DNA of 64,000 bases, from assembly GCF_030690725.1 (NCBI RefSeq), contig NZ_JAUYGD010000011.1, positions 46,304 through 110,303 on the forward strand, written 5' to 3'. How positions within the stretch are numbered: position 1 is the first letter of the stretch; every line of letters begins with the position of its first letter. Below are positions 15,001-20,680 of the stretch, in pieces. The position numbers were made by a program, and so were the translations under genes. The notes under the pieces were generated by a model. That model was not told the DNA's origin, did no database searches, and worked only from the letters and a program-made list of their open reading frames with translations. The DNA is from Pseudomonas sp. (GTDB lineage: Bacteria > Pseudomonadota > Gammaproteobacteria > Pseudomonadales > Pseudomonadaceae).

Positions 15001-17132
15001 CCATTCACCAATAAGAAGATGTCGGTACCGCCATCCAAGGTGTCGTCGCTCGCCTCGATGGTGACTGCAACGGTCTGACCCACTGTTGCCAAACTGCCAA
15101 CTGCAGGTTGGGTAATTCGCGCGATGGGCTTCTGGTTCTCCAGCACCCGCAGCAGACGGGCCGGAGCGTCGACGACTCCGCCATTACGAGCATGCACACG
15201 CGCAGAAAGAGCGATGCTGGTCTCACGCACGGCGATATCCGGCGCCTTCAGGTCGACCTGCCAGAGCTCCATCAATTGCTTTTGGTCCGGGTCGCGCGGT
15301 AGTGGCCGCTGCTCCAAAATAGGAAATAGCGTTTCGCCCACCTTGCGGCCATCGAGAAAGTACTCGACCTGACTGATGCCGCTTTGGTACTCGACATTGG
15401 GCAGCACACCCAAGTTGGCACTGACCACAGCCCTGAACCGGCTATTCTCGATCACACGCTGGGCATCTATGGGCGATTCAAGATCGAAGTCTGGAACCTT
15501 TGGATTGCTTTTGGCCACAACCCTCACAGGCCGCTCGGCTGTACTCTGACTCTTACCGGTTTCGTCGAAAGCAACTGCCCGCAGCCGCAAGGTACGACCT
15601 TCCAACTCCTGCTCAATGGGTAGCGTTAAGGCATATGGAGGTGTGAGACGACGGCCAACCAGCGTGTCATCCAACCAAAACTCAACACTTTTAACAGCAA
15701 CGTCATCCGTAGCCGAAGCAGCCAACTCCAGCACCGCACCGACGGCGACGGTCGGCTCTACTTGCAATTCAACCGATGGGGGGGCGTCTAGCGCGGCGAG
15801 CAATAGCTCTGCGCCAATTTCTGGATAGCGCTGTAGGCGCACGCTAACCTTCAACGGACTCTGCTCAGGCACTTGGGCACGAGCTAACAATGCACGCTGA
15901 TCATTGCGCTCAAGTATGCCTTCACTGCCAGGTGGTAGCTGCATCTCAACTATCAGGCTGTCCGCTAGCGGCGCCTCGCTACCATCATCAAACACTGCCA
16001 GCAATTGCGGCAATGGCTGAAAACTATTGAGCCTTGGCAGAATCAATGGCTGATCTGCAACCTGTCCCTCGTAGCGCAAGGCGGTCAATCGGCGGTTGAA
16101 ATCGACCGTTACAGGCAGACTAATCTCATCGAGCCCCGGATAGCTCAGATAAACGAGAACCGCCTCGCCGGCGGTTTCTTGCAACGGATACACGATACCG
16201 TCGGCACTGACCCAGACCTTTTCCGGATTTGATGAGCGGTAACTAATCCCATGCCCCATACCTGCAAGCGGCGTTGCACCGCGAAACTCGAAATCAACCT
16301 CCGGCACCAACCGCGCCGATTGCAATGCATCACTAAATAACAATTTACCGGGGCTAACGCTGAGCGAGCGCGCCGCCTCATCAATGCTGTCGCCGGTGAA
16401 GCGAATATCCGAGTAACTACGTTGGTTGCCAGATGCATCCACGGCAGTCGCCTGCACCATTACCAATGCGTTGCGGGCAACCTCATCGGCGGATAAAGCG
16501 GGTTCAATCTGCTGACGCACACTGAACCTAGTTTGCTCATCGCTGCTCGGAAATACGCGCAGGGCTTCGGGCATCCGTAAAAACGCCTTGCTTTCAGCTT
16601 CGCTAACTACTCCGCCAGCAGCCCGCAGATCTGAGGCACGTAAACCTGTGAAGGACAGGCTTAGGTAACTGAGATCAATATTGTCTTGCGCATCGAAACT
16701 GCCAACCAAGTACTGCTTACCGTCGTTGATCTCTATCGCTAACTGAGCCAACTGAAGCTGAGGTGGCTGCCGCTCATACTGAAAAACTTCGCTGTATGCC
16801 GCTTTACTGCCGTCAGCAAAAACGAGATTCACAGCAGGCTGCAGAGCATTACTGCCGTCGAGGCGAAAGTTGAAAGCACAACCAATGGACGAGCTTTGGC
16901 TGCGAACGGAGTCGACTGGCTGAAAACGCTGCCCAGAAGCGACAACAGTTACGTCTACTAACTCACGACAATCATCAACCGCCAACGTGTAGTCGACGGC
17001 ATTGCCGGAGCTACCAAGAGGAGATGCAGTGCGAATATCGAACTGAGGGGAAGCAAATGCAGCCGGCATGGCCAGCGCGAGAAGCACCGCCAGGGCACAG
17101 CGAAACCTAAGACAGCGGCTTCCTTGCTGCAT
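1..17132 (-). CDS. Giant secreted Ig-like/TIG/LVIVD-repeat protein (3' end outside window)
   Basis: One uninterrupted reverse frame of about 5,710 codons runs from ATG at 17132 to the window edge, so the C-terminus is missing. The first ~27 residues form a Sec-type signal peptide (basic n-region, then AVLLALAMPAAFA). Residues ~280-3050 are tandem Ig-like modules with recurring patterns such as DDxGIDRVxFYVNG and APEMVV. From ~3200 on, LVIVD-type beta-propeller strands (for example VKVRGHYAYIAASE near 7,230) occur around 7.0-7.4, 4.7-5.5, 2.7-3.5 and 0.4-0.8 kb. They alternate with TIG/IPT domains near 5.9-6.3, 3.6-3.8 and 1.7-2.1 kb and Big_5-like domains, including the last visible one (60-350). 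Another in-frame ATG lies at 17162; neither start has a strong ribosome site. The function is unknown; a surface or secreted adhesive/structural role is inference. The divergent gspC-gspD pair suggests, but does not prove, type II secretion. Confidence 0.85.
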   Translation of the reverse strand, partial: MQQGSRCLRFRCALAVLLALAMPAAFASPQFDIRTASPLGSSGNAVDYTLAVDDCRELVDVTVVASGQRFQPVDSVRSQSSSIGCAFNFRLDGSNALQPAVNLVFADGSKAAYSEVFQYERQPPQLQLAQLAIEINDGKQYLVGSFDAQDNIDLSYLSLSFTGLRASDLRAAGGVVSEAESKAFLRMPEALRVFPSSDEQTRFSVRQQIEPALSADEVARNALVMVQATAVDASGNQRSYSDIRFTGDSIDEAARSLSVSPGKLLFSDALQSARLVPEVDFEFRGATPLAGMGHGISYRSSNPEKVWVSADGIVYPLQETAGEAVLVYLSYPGLDEISLPVTVDFNRRLTALRYEGQVADQPLILPRLNSFQPLPQLLAVFDDGSEAPLADSLIVEMQLPPGSEGILERNDQRALLARAQVPEQSPLKVSVRLQRYPEIGAELLLAALDAPPSVELQVEPTVAVGAVLELAASATDDVAVKSVEFWLDDTLVGRRLTPPYALTLPIEQELEGRTLRLRAVAFDETGKSQSTAERPVRVVAKSNPKVPDFDLESPIDAQRVIENSRFRAVVSANLGVLPNVEYQSGISQVEYFLDGRKVGETLFPILEQRPLPRDPDQKQLMELWQVDLKAPDIAVRETSIALSARVHARNGGVVDAPARLLRVLENQKPIARITQPAVGSLATVGQTVAVTIEASDDTLDGGTDIFLLVNGEEVQSFRHHVKNYDGNALGIRSARHTFQLPIKSEWLGRTLELRGRVVDQHQQVNESERLLLPVKGDQSPTVALSHPVEGSHLVSGQPVELRANATDDLGMRQVDFYVNGKLVGTDQRAPFTVVYKTPSGVEKEAPLTIHAEAIDTDGQLTRSPVVNVTLGKDEEDPVINLASPSINVSDAGVDLAPVVENSTFVLKLTGYDNVGVERLELYGVAKRDGIGYVLTGDPEDRLSSIDGDLVVQSIPGALKAFSTLKVVAAPTFKHLDGVRYDRYPIRAVATDGTGNDSELRVLIGIRDDSKPEVRALSPAQSRFYSQDSLLVDVVARDDLAVHALEASLWLENGSTPVWEALIDQSAGLTPGPETVNRLTIDLKPLALGNQNRNLRLRVAAVDDGGQRGDAKELALQVMADTLGPRLAVISPVQGVPLYAGNQVQFRVRGVDDTKLVSLRALSGAQTLYNNTSIDMASFEGSFQVSIPEQGDELVVELRGQDQYGNDAEPTLWRFPIERDLPPVLSVRTPAPGARLYEGEAFNAQVLAQDDRQLTKVEFFLRQDGQTQVLKTVTGSALVSALGGYVSASLRVPNKLNDSTAMGVRAVDSAGQSSEAMFDIEIIDDTEPPLLQMNKPIADFSLEPGKSFDVQGSAGDNQFIDSINALMIDPETGEEHSLNWEVFSRKDRVETIKIPNPGTLGAIVSGQRFYADFDARLRLPAELSRRYAGRTLQFVVRALDRGINEVRSTPINVKVVADEQGPRITIQSPGERLFEFQTVELKASLQDETEVASYEVRLLDDQGRDEVLASATDLKAAQVSIPQIGTVSLDIQRYQPGNEPVALTLVVKAKDLLGNESQETRRLLIQRDQAPTLAWRDSLPAESQKRGQPLRGSLNVQDDYSTNAPGDAIGHLLLISSLRDLGGARELFGKNRHDSQTTRNHPTIDFAYPEAQGWQGELLLNGKPFIRVQDNRLQFEGGEESQAPISLKVGDQASVWSVESYSRSLCHARPEIREVQAVGGTLDLKALINDDVTRLILRPLGGAPGFVRELQFSLQEGRAAELSSASGARMPGRNALSLLVQDGIGDAAQTAFLQVASSGTAVSINQRHNVFMPIPAEVQSGSVTLIGHAVDRRSAARGAQVLQPLLQQTLSIDEQTPTSKILSPMLGTVAIPMQQLDLKVEFDDDSRALKSLRLLENRSRTVHDLGVSFGKRTWQLPYRVPKALDSGDLELTLIAEDWSGRSSEHSMLYPLQANEKPSLEMTGFNTYWVNGTYKKNLREPSRLNYGEFWVRTQEQFRLDTELRDDAGLASYRVLRLKRDGSVAAVVYSRSFAVNCPNAPPLQASDKAEILFDQTEPTEYRVELTDTYGHVSQRTLLIHPLVNMVPEVRITAPAEDQDIAAGTFRIRVGLVAADDRLLTPSRLKVFANGVPLPVLSSSANEAAGGVQAVDAAFASIHDSMQANYDATLADDFGRKNSPYALQSTFVLEVPAGLIRHNEKLKLTAQITDSDGAVGLFDREINVAADTIKPEAIIKRPAIGFGAIEDSDFSLTVQGYDNVKVSRIMLSRAYGVLKRDGQYVKQDFSLLRDIKGIPSDDYEPVTTLNIDTPEYTQILHVDRLHQILAGFGLTHDEISRVDVWVRVEAFDAANSQAREVSYPVRVDERPVLDVIEPVPGAKVVEGNPLYVNVKAFDDVGIEYLHLRATYGNGQAPYEMRLRSAPYNFSVPVPEFDPANPQANRVHVSVEAVDTYGVAHDDLDAHRAEEQFDVEIVQDQAPSVAIGTPKNNSEIDEGQLMLVQVNAVDDVGIDRVVLNVAGLKGGDRSFTDMVFPYEFLLEIPYGQAGTDLHLTASTLERRANGQARSVSTVQPVRVRVFKDDKAPEMVVKLPVATGASVAEKRDLPYQLEVSDNVRVGSVSLGLYVDRDGDGIYADNERVVDRLMLSAPFIGSLPLDTIAGYLGRTDKLPDALPMQLQIIARDASGNETREQIVVTLLRNQVPEVNAIKLLDARGFAMGEVSELTEGRGVVIQVQASDPEVGVDSASLFYSIGPADATPAYQPLGEDSAAPYQFHFKVPNGRVDQVLRFRAKARDLDGYESAMVDLPRALTIKADQPPQARIVKPDNDNSVVIDGEDVEVFVEAFDDLGPEGIDRVTFYVNGVPVYSSQQSYGQQTGSHAQDHVYRALIAAPAGVQGFTVQAIAYDQLGQAGESQIVRIGRLEDTIVPRLSVLYPIDKDVLTMSESLRAVVSIEDMGGAIQDVSMLWQRQYQTESGEWKVADEYPLKLFRDDTRAPGDKTPVSQPDKHYFIYWADFSQGDVLRRTGLRNERLHVLTTVVTPNHTVTRDTYHEVGWSLSERRFIMPALNAQQVAKQVHYTAVDQYRALDRSGAMLAAWSSVDPLRIEQGLGLLGKDEMLKANAPARTGIFIMDAVDETQSNQSGDFFAYSPLLNGAAEMFSGSIGELVSDENIVLAGKSGVIGGDCQGAAAGGACQFISSFTGEIRKDWLGGDRPSEGTGALYLDNNAGELLLFGQKNGDGQFGLPYLMMGRVDMPYPDVYGLTRSGNLALVANGNGGVQVIDITNMTAPYHVGYIKPNGFTRDVKVRGHYAYIAASEEGVVVADLSTPAMPIVARVDTLGIANRLHLVGDQLFVSDMAGAGDSARLSRIDIGEPDQPRLVQVVEIEPHRPDLASDGLYDVHLSGNLAYVTQLLSDQEDRPSQSLVQIIDLARVGESGLDASVPVMIQRNAKSDNFGVRGVTLARGGIQVAAGKGGIGRIDLPALTVLQHTPQVGENDVSTQLPAILIELSAVLPESTVLGDYVQVLEGDAQIGSDVTGLFDLAFASRGSDTTKRRIQLTRKEGQSLQARQRYYVRIKQGLAAVTGQPMAADYVFNFSTAPADALYPDIESICTRESRERNSCVNVGDVRGGTEIVVRGRNFSDQLRLMVGGEPLVIEIRTVDAETGIVSLYAKTVPNYPGPATVSVHNQSGLSDTVLGGFVFVDELSISHLTPAVVRVAQSGQNDRVALVGKGFHAGMTLTAYKSGEPETVRSFKVGSADLRLYSAERMSWLVPDLRDDEGGGYRGFIDIELSDELGRRYVQRNALFYGRLQLDRGLESEPAMTRKEIDARLSKLERGQLTDYVPDPLKLPPGHIVDLAVDSDLRMVYVLGRGELGEGVVRPDKLTTLEELQHYYAPGWISLVKYDPAQVDQAAPRHGLGYYNLPQDVQPSAMALGDKQLYVAARGYSFPFIDTDYEGRSLLLVYDREIRDPDDLTEQPPGKDRGIRYSLPLPFNEVVEKILVHQGLVLVASRKEGIAVVSIADPMRPSVVRRITHATLGGRSQTLSDVQDIAVIGDTLHVVNGARRVIFDLSKPSLPQVGDSDVAGLTALSADGGRFANGNDLKLYDASRPAYIREVGRYQSGGFSVPGQSKGIHTLATTGVNLTHGAAEVGAECEKAPQDYLGFYDFSRPDNISLLDALVLPYRCLGVPNGLLTKSSRSYPLVVADQGIAIFAAKTNYPESISHLGLIDLLTLELVSSSPRDQSDGVPLDSPLELRFTRSLNKLNDAQLRTYLSLQRDAQAGQQPENVAFVIERSADQRVLRLQPEQPLAATSGYRILLKGDLASRRTRGLMEHSIRFRTGLAAGPQIAIERVAPGSLDIGGGELEVVLSGSTGQPQFSLSGQIATGELRETLLDGRTRYSVQAPNSLPGPASLQVISGNGSKASKVGAVQFVEPLLVRSLTPAQGSFNGGTRVLIKGQGFRSDPGAMSVLFGDFEATQYKVLDAETLEVISPAASLGTVDVVVKLTGTGQLGTLLKAFTYQQPPQALIRDKGRIYDLALDPSGSYLFAAQGEAGVLVYAVNAGDNGLNPDDMLRLLDRNRDGRDDRVVSKISLPGGFIAVGVEPYFERGSDRAYITGVRLDSSGNAIESRLFTVAFDQLDPARTTLLSALELPSKVVRGLRVRNARVLLAMGEEGVGIVDAFLPNKTYLVESLATESKLPLLDIATQNATLGDADLLIGVGGAFNFKTNILLTQEANGSGGFYVFKQDKAQGLQRLAQLDLPGTRVSLQGRYAYVAAGSGGIAVVDLLNPAKPQVVARVNDIGYVYDLDFNGNTLYVARGSKGVLTIDVTDPLRPQPGRSMEAPAGGSVESVVADAYSALAGGVEANGSIVQVVPDVLLRLHMVDPRNGILDRQPDGSLQVIARFSKAIDQYLTNEQQFLLLGPQGETLTANVAITSNDAKLTLANASADQLRIGDRLTLLVKAGLASVKPMPGKSPLVLHTLMQDQRVNLTYRGARDEVLSLEAVVPRRVARDQASLITVSARGLPASLAQVHVYIGDQAAQIVGVSRESDTAPAILEVSVPALPRAGQYNLTLAAVRDGVMQQAVLEGALLVDAPIRFDQLTPLWGPAAGDAIVTITGDGFEPGNSVMDGLKVRFGGLPVGRIDVLSSTRMRVTSPRGAPGKVEVLGEDRYGNQARLNGDKSFGYGLRKLSQLHPSLIFPSDLWIDQQTGVALTNGGHMVEGYGTQKLPSGGWLPENYRAAAFSVQNPSQPQLVGGSPALPSDAQRLNLKIQAMAINERLARAFMSSGSLEPTPEEQEILTRQAAQDFSIGIDSLQIAPTLEWEENTWRKRLYVASGVGGVARLNLDEQNGLQVIHEEKLASPVSRLIKQGAGLFAAGASVDALPPDSTTCAFKTGPSSGTGLMALNYQDGEDPLRLSAPAGLNGGALLRLEDGWLLSGGNIRSAAWVKCPGWSESLVKATDAATGSIQTLNLFDPSQQRNFDFEANPQDALVYGRYMLVALGSRGLEIINRDQPLERVRVDLGNQLQAAPGRGVRLRLAGSLLFVAAESGVVVLDIREPLQPRVISAGNQERIEALDLFKNRLVAGSGTQGLTLLELPGALVLDSSAKQGGIVPAGEQALELTFNEPVTLESLRAQGAVQLLDLGNAEQPLSVPSIEALNGDGQSASRVALRFTPIPGAQLRLRLDSARNLRGSGLWAPFQVDFRVAPAG

Positions 17133-17381
17133 TCGCGTAATAGTTCCATTAATTTTGCGCATGTAGACTGAGCCCACTGATAGACTCAACCCCGAGTGGC
17201 ACAATGCTATACATCAGCAATAGGCATTTCAAGCGGGCATTAGCTTTCAAAAATGAATAAGCCGAAAAAATCGTGACCCAGGTCAAAAATGCAGGAACGG
17301 GAACCCTTCCTTGCAACCGACTCTTTGCAGCTCGACTTCGAACCAGCAACAATATCACTGAGCCATCACAGGGACGAGTCC
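17133..17381. promoter_or_regulatory. Divergent intergenic region between the giant gene and gspC
   Basis: About 250 bp separate the giant gene from gspC, which point away from each other, so promoters for both must lie here. The sequence is more AT-rich than the giant gene. I see no convincing operator palindrome and cannot place -10/-35 boxes with confidence. A forward frame continues upstream of the chosen gspC start to 17289, but it has no ribosome site. Confidence 0.4.
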
Positions 17382-18029
17382 ATGGCCAATACTCTGCAAA
17401 TGACCATTAACCTTGCGACAACGCGCGCCACCCAACACCTTGTACTAGCCTTCGTAATTATGGCTGTGGTAGCGGGTTTATGCTGGCTAGAATTCAAATT
17501 TATCAATGAGTTACAGCTAAAAGCGCCTTTTCGCGCGACTAACGTACCCACAACCACTCCCGAAAGACAGAAGTTAAGTAGAGCACTTTTTGAGCTATTT
17601 GGACCTGAAAAAACTGACCCAAACCCCATTAGCGCACCCGCAGAACAACTACCTGAAAGCAATCTCAATTTGCATGTTTCGGCCATATTCTTCATGGCGA
17701 ATCCTGGCCACAGCTCGATTGTTCTAGAGGATGGCGATAGAACTCTAATACTCAAACCTGGAGATGAAGCTCGCCCTGGCGTCTCCGTCCAACATATCGA
17801 AAGCAATCGAGTAACCCTCAAACGCAATGGAAAACTCGAACAAATAAGCTTTCGAGGATTCGGCGAAATTGCTAGCAGCGATCTAGCATCCTTACCGCCT
17901 CTTGCGCAAAGCTCGAATAGCGAGCCCTTAACGGCCGCAGCCTCACCAGCCCCCCCCCCGCAGCTAGAGCAAACTACGCCGACTGCTTATCAGCAATTTA
18001 TTCAACGCAAACTTGCGCAAACCAAGTAG
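17382..18029 (+). CDS. gspC: GspC/XcpP-like type II secretion inner-membrane protein (XphA-like)
   Basis: The 215-aa product has one N-terminal transmembrane helix (about residues 20-37, VLAFVIMAVVAGLCWLEF), a periplasmic linker and an HR-type domain with the pattern LNLHVSAIFF...SSIVLEDGD. This is the layout of GspC, which links the inner-membrane platform to the secretin. The start ATG at 17382 is preceded by AGGGA at a good distance. The C-terminus is proline/alanine-rich and shows no clear PDZ domain, as in short XcpP-type proteins. It is followed directly by gspD with a slight overlap. It is AT-rich compared with the genes around it. No gspE-M genes occur in the window, so this would be an orphan GspCD pair like XphA/XqhA of P. 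aeruginosa. Confidence 0.75.
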   Translation: MANTLQMTINLATTRATQHLVLAFVIMAVVAGLCWLEFKFINELQLKAPFRATNVPTTTPERQKLSRALFELFGPEKTDPNPISAPAEQLPESNLNLHVSAIFFMANPGHSSIVLEDGDRTLILKPGDEARPGVSVQHIESNRVTLKRNGKLEQISFRGFGEIASSDLASLPPLAQSSNSEPLTAAASPAPPPQLEQTTPTAYQQFIQRKLAQTK

Positions 18030-19956
18030 TAGAGTACAAAAATTGTCTATCCGAATCCCATTAGTAATATTGTGCTCCCTCTTTTTTTTCTCGCCACAAA
18101 ATTCCTATGCCGAGGACACATCTCCGCCAGAGGCAAGCGAGATTAAAATTAACATGCAAGACACCAATATCCGCTCTTTTATTGAGTGGATAGCTAAAGA
18201 AACAGGAAAGAACTTCATTATTGATCCGCGCGTGACCGGTAAAGTCACCGTAATATCTAACGAGACTATGACACCGGAAGAAGCATATAGGGTATTTCTT
18301 TCTGTATTGCAGGTTCACGGCTTTTCTGCAATTGAATCAGAAAGCGCCGTAAAAGTAATTCCTGACGCCAATGCAAAGCAGAGCGGCGTACCACTGGTTG
18401 ACGACAACCAACTTAATGGTGATCAACAAGTCGTACGTGTAATACGCACAGAGCATGTCCCTGCTACTCAACTAGTTAACATTCTCCGCCCGATGGTACC
18501 TCAAGTCGGACACTTGGTGGCCTACCCGGACAGCAACGCACTGATTATTTCTGATAGAGCATCCAACATCAATCAGCTACTAAAATTGATTGTCGAAATA
18601 GACCGCGCAGGGCAATTTGAAATTGATGTAATACCTCTTAAATTTTCTAATGCAAAAGAAGTATCAGCCATTCTTAGCTCTCTGGCCTCCCAGAGCGGAG
18701 GACAAGAAGGAGCTAGTAAAATGAACATCGCGGTAGATGAGCGCACCAATAGCGTTCTTATATCTGGCGACCCCAGTAAACGCCAACAACTGCGAGATGT
18801 ATTAGCCAATCTTGACCGGCCTGGCAGTCTTGTTCGTGACACACGCGTCACCTATCTGCACTATCTTAAAGCGTCTGAGGTTGCTCAAATACTTCAGAAT
18901 ATTGCCACAAGCATTCAGAAACAAGACAAAGACATCGGAATATCAGGCGCCGACATTTCGATACAAGCCAACGACACGACAAACGCATTAGTTATAAGCG
19001 CCCCTCCTGGAATAATGGAAACCATAGACAGCGTAGTTAAACGCTTAGACATTCGGCGCGCGCAAGTACTGGTTGAAGCCGTTATAGTAGAAGTTTCCAC
19101 AAATAAACTTAATGAACTCGGTGTTCAGTGGAAAACCTCTAATAGTGCCCTTACGGGTGACGGCCTATTTGGGGGTATTAAATCTTCCTTCAAGGGCAAT
19201 AGTATCGACAGCCTCCCTGACAGCCCATTAAAGCTAGATGCGGGGCTGACCTTGGGGTTTTTCAGCAATGGCTCCCTTCGCTCCTTAGTCCGCGCACTCG
19301 CCACTGACGATTCAATGAATATATTATCTACACCAAACTTGGTTACCCTCGATAATGAGGAAGGGAAAATTGTAGTAGGTCAAAACGTCCCCTTCGTAAC
19401 CGGCAGTTCAACGAGCGCCTCAAATCCGTCAACCAACCCTTTCCAGACAATAGAAAGACAAGACGTCGGTATTACACTCAAGATAAAACCTCAGATTAAT
19501 GAAGGCGACTCGGTTACCCTCAACGTCTACCAAGAAATATCCAGTGTCAGCACGGACACTGGCGCTGCCGACATTGTGACCAACAAACGCTCCATAGAAA
19601 CGAGGGTACTTATCAAAGACAATATGACCCTAGTGCTCGGCGGACTGATTTCAGATGAAGTCCGTGACTCTGGCGACAAAGTTCCTTTCCTTGGAAAAAT
19701 CCCCGTAGTAGGCAGATTATTTCGCAGCGACCGCAAAGAAATTGCGAAGAAAAATCTTATGGTTTTTATAAAACCAACAATAATTAACGACTTCGATCAC
19801 GCAAGCCAGCTCACTGAAGGAAAGTACAACTTCATCCGTGACCGACAACTTCGCTATGACACAGAAGATTCCATCCAGGGCAAACCCACACTCCCCAAAC
19901 AGCTCAACAGCTCCAACAACGAACTAAAGATTAATAACACAATACCTTTGGACTGA
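18013..19956 (+). CDS. gspD: GspD-family type II secretion secretin (XqhA-like)
   Basis: The 647-aa protein starts with a signal peptide (cleavage near NSYA|EDTS). N0 follows (IKINMQDTNIRSFIEWIAKETGKN interrupted at DPRVTGKVTV), then N1-N3 with repeated NALIISD, TNSVLISG and TNALVISAPP segments, and the secretin core with VPFVTGS and the C-terminal LVLGGLISDEV and VPFLGKIPVVGRLFRS motifs. These are diagnostic for GspD outer-membrane channels. The start is uncertain: no ATG precedes the signal peptide. TTG at 18013 overlaps the gspC stop, and TTG at 18043 lies just after it. It is AT-rich like gspC, which suggests shared ancestry or transfer. It would form the outer-membrane pore of a type II system whose other subunits must be encoded elsewhere. 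Confidence 0.9.
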   Translation: MRKPSSRVQKLSIRIPLVILCSLFFFSPQNSYAEDTSPPEASEIKINMQDTNIRSFIEWIAKETGKNFIIDPRVTGKVTVISNETMTPEEAYRVFLSVLQVHGFSAIESESAVKVIPDANAKQSGVPLVDDNQLNGDQQVVRVIRTEHVPATQLVNILRPMVPQVGHLVAYPDSNALIISDRASNINQLLKLIVEIDRAGQFEIDVIPLKFSNAKEVSAILSSLASQSGGQEGASKMNIAVDERTNSVLISGDPSKRQQLRDVLANLDRPGSLVRDTRVTYLHYLKASEVAQILQNIATSIQKQDKDIGISGADISIQANDTTNALVISAPPGIMETIDSVVKRLDIRRAQVLVEAVIVEVSTNKLNELGVQWKTSNSALTGDGLFGGIKSSFKGNSIDSLPDSPLKLDAGLTLGFFSNGSLRSLVRALATDDSMNILSTPNLVTLDNEEGKIVVGQNVPFVTGSSTSASNPSTNPFQTIERQDVGITLKIKPQINEGDSVTLNVYQEISSVSTDTGAADIVTNKRSIETRVLIKDNMTLVLGGLISDEVRDSGDKVPFLGKIPVVGRLFRSDRKEIAKKNLMVFIKPTIINDFDHASQLTEGKYNFIRDRQLRYDTEDSIQGKPTLPKQLNSSNNELKINNTIPLD

Positions 19957-20191
19957 TTTTAATTTAGCCAATTAAATCTTCGCCGTAATAGATGCCGTTT
20001 GTTTGCTTCGAGGTCTGCGCCACTTCCTGTGTAGTTTGCCACCACAGGCTGCCCAGCAATGCGACTCCAAGCCCCTAACATGCGACACACAAGTAAATCG
20101 ATAATAATTGATAACGCGTAGCAAAGTATAAAAGCACAGCACACTTAAACAGCCTATACATATTCGCCGCTGAGTCGCGAGAAAAACGGCT

Positions 20192-20575
20192 ATGCGTAGA
20201 CAAACAACTGACATTATTAACACCAGCGAAGCTCATGTCGCCTTGAGCTTTTTCTTTAATTTGATAAAAATGTGGGGGTTGCACAATCGAACAGCAGCTT
20301 ATTCTTTTAGGGGGAATCAGCGAAAAACTTATGAGGCTTACCAAAAGAACCCTGAACGACCAATAAGCGGTGAATTGCTTGAACGCATCTCTTATTCGAT
20401 GGGAATTCATACGTCATTGCTGATCTCACATATCACCATCAACAATAACGCGCATGAATGGTTATATCAGCCGAACTTTGCAGCTCCACTCCACGGAAAA
20501 TCTGCCCTTGAACATATGCTAAAAAGCCGCACGCTAGATATTGCAGATGTTCGCCGCCACCTAGGGATGGTCTGA
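20192..20575 (+). CDS. Orphan Xre/MbcA/ParS-type antitoxin-like protein
   Basis: The 127-aa product has an N-terminal helical part (FFNLIKMWGLHNRTAAYSF, then a region with ISGELLERISYSMGI resembling the degenerate helix-turn-helix of this family). Its C-terminal end (AHEWLYQPN..., then GKSALEHMLKSRTLDIADVR) fits the DUF2384 toxin-binding domain. Relatives are antitoxins usually followed by a RES-domain toxin. No such toxin follows: only ~100 bp separate the stop from the IS5-type transposase gene. The gene is AT-rich like gspCD. Family assignment is by pattern recall. Loss of the toxin through the transposon insertion is one explanation. Confidence 0.6.
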   Translation: MRRQTTDIINTSEAHVALSFFFNLIKMWGLHNRTAAYSFRGNQRKTYEAYQKNPERPISGELLERISYSMGIHTSLLISHITINNNAHEWLYQPNFAAPLHGKSALEHMLKSRTLDIADVRRHLGMV

Positions 20576-20680
20576 AGTAGCCATGTATTTCCCCGGCATA
20601 CCACCTAGCGCAACTTTTAAACTCGCCAAATGATCAAAAAACAATCAATTCGACGAGTATTTCTTACGTTTTCGCCACCC

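Noticed and set aside
20311..20330. GGAATCAGCGAAAAACTT as left end of the IS
   Set aside because: It only loosely resembles the GGAAACTCTGAAAAAG right-side sequence and lies inside the antitoxin-like gene, which is intact.
20582..20634. A 16-codon frame after the antitoxin-like gene as the start of a toxin
   Set aside because: It is too short and has no recognisable RES-domain features.
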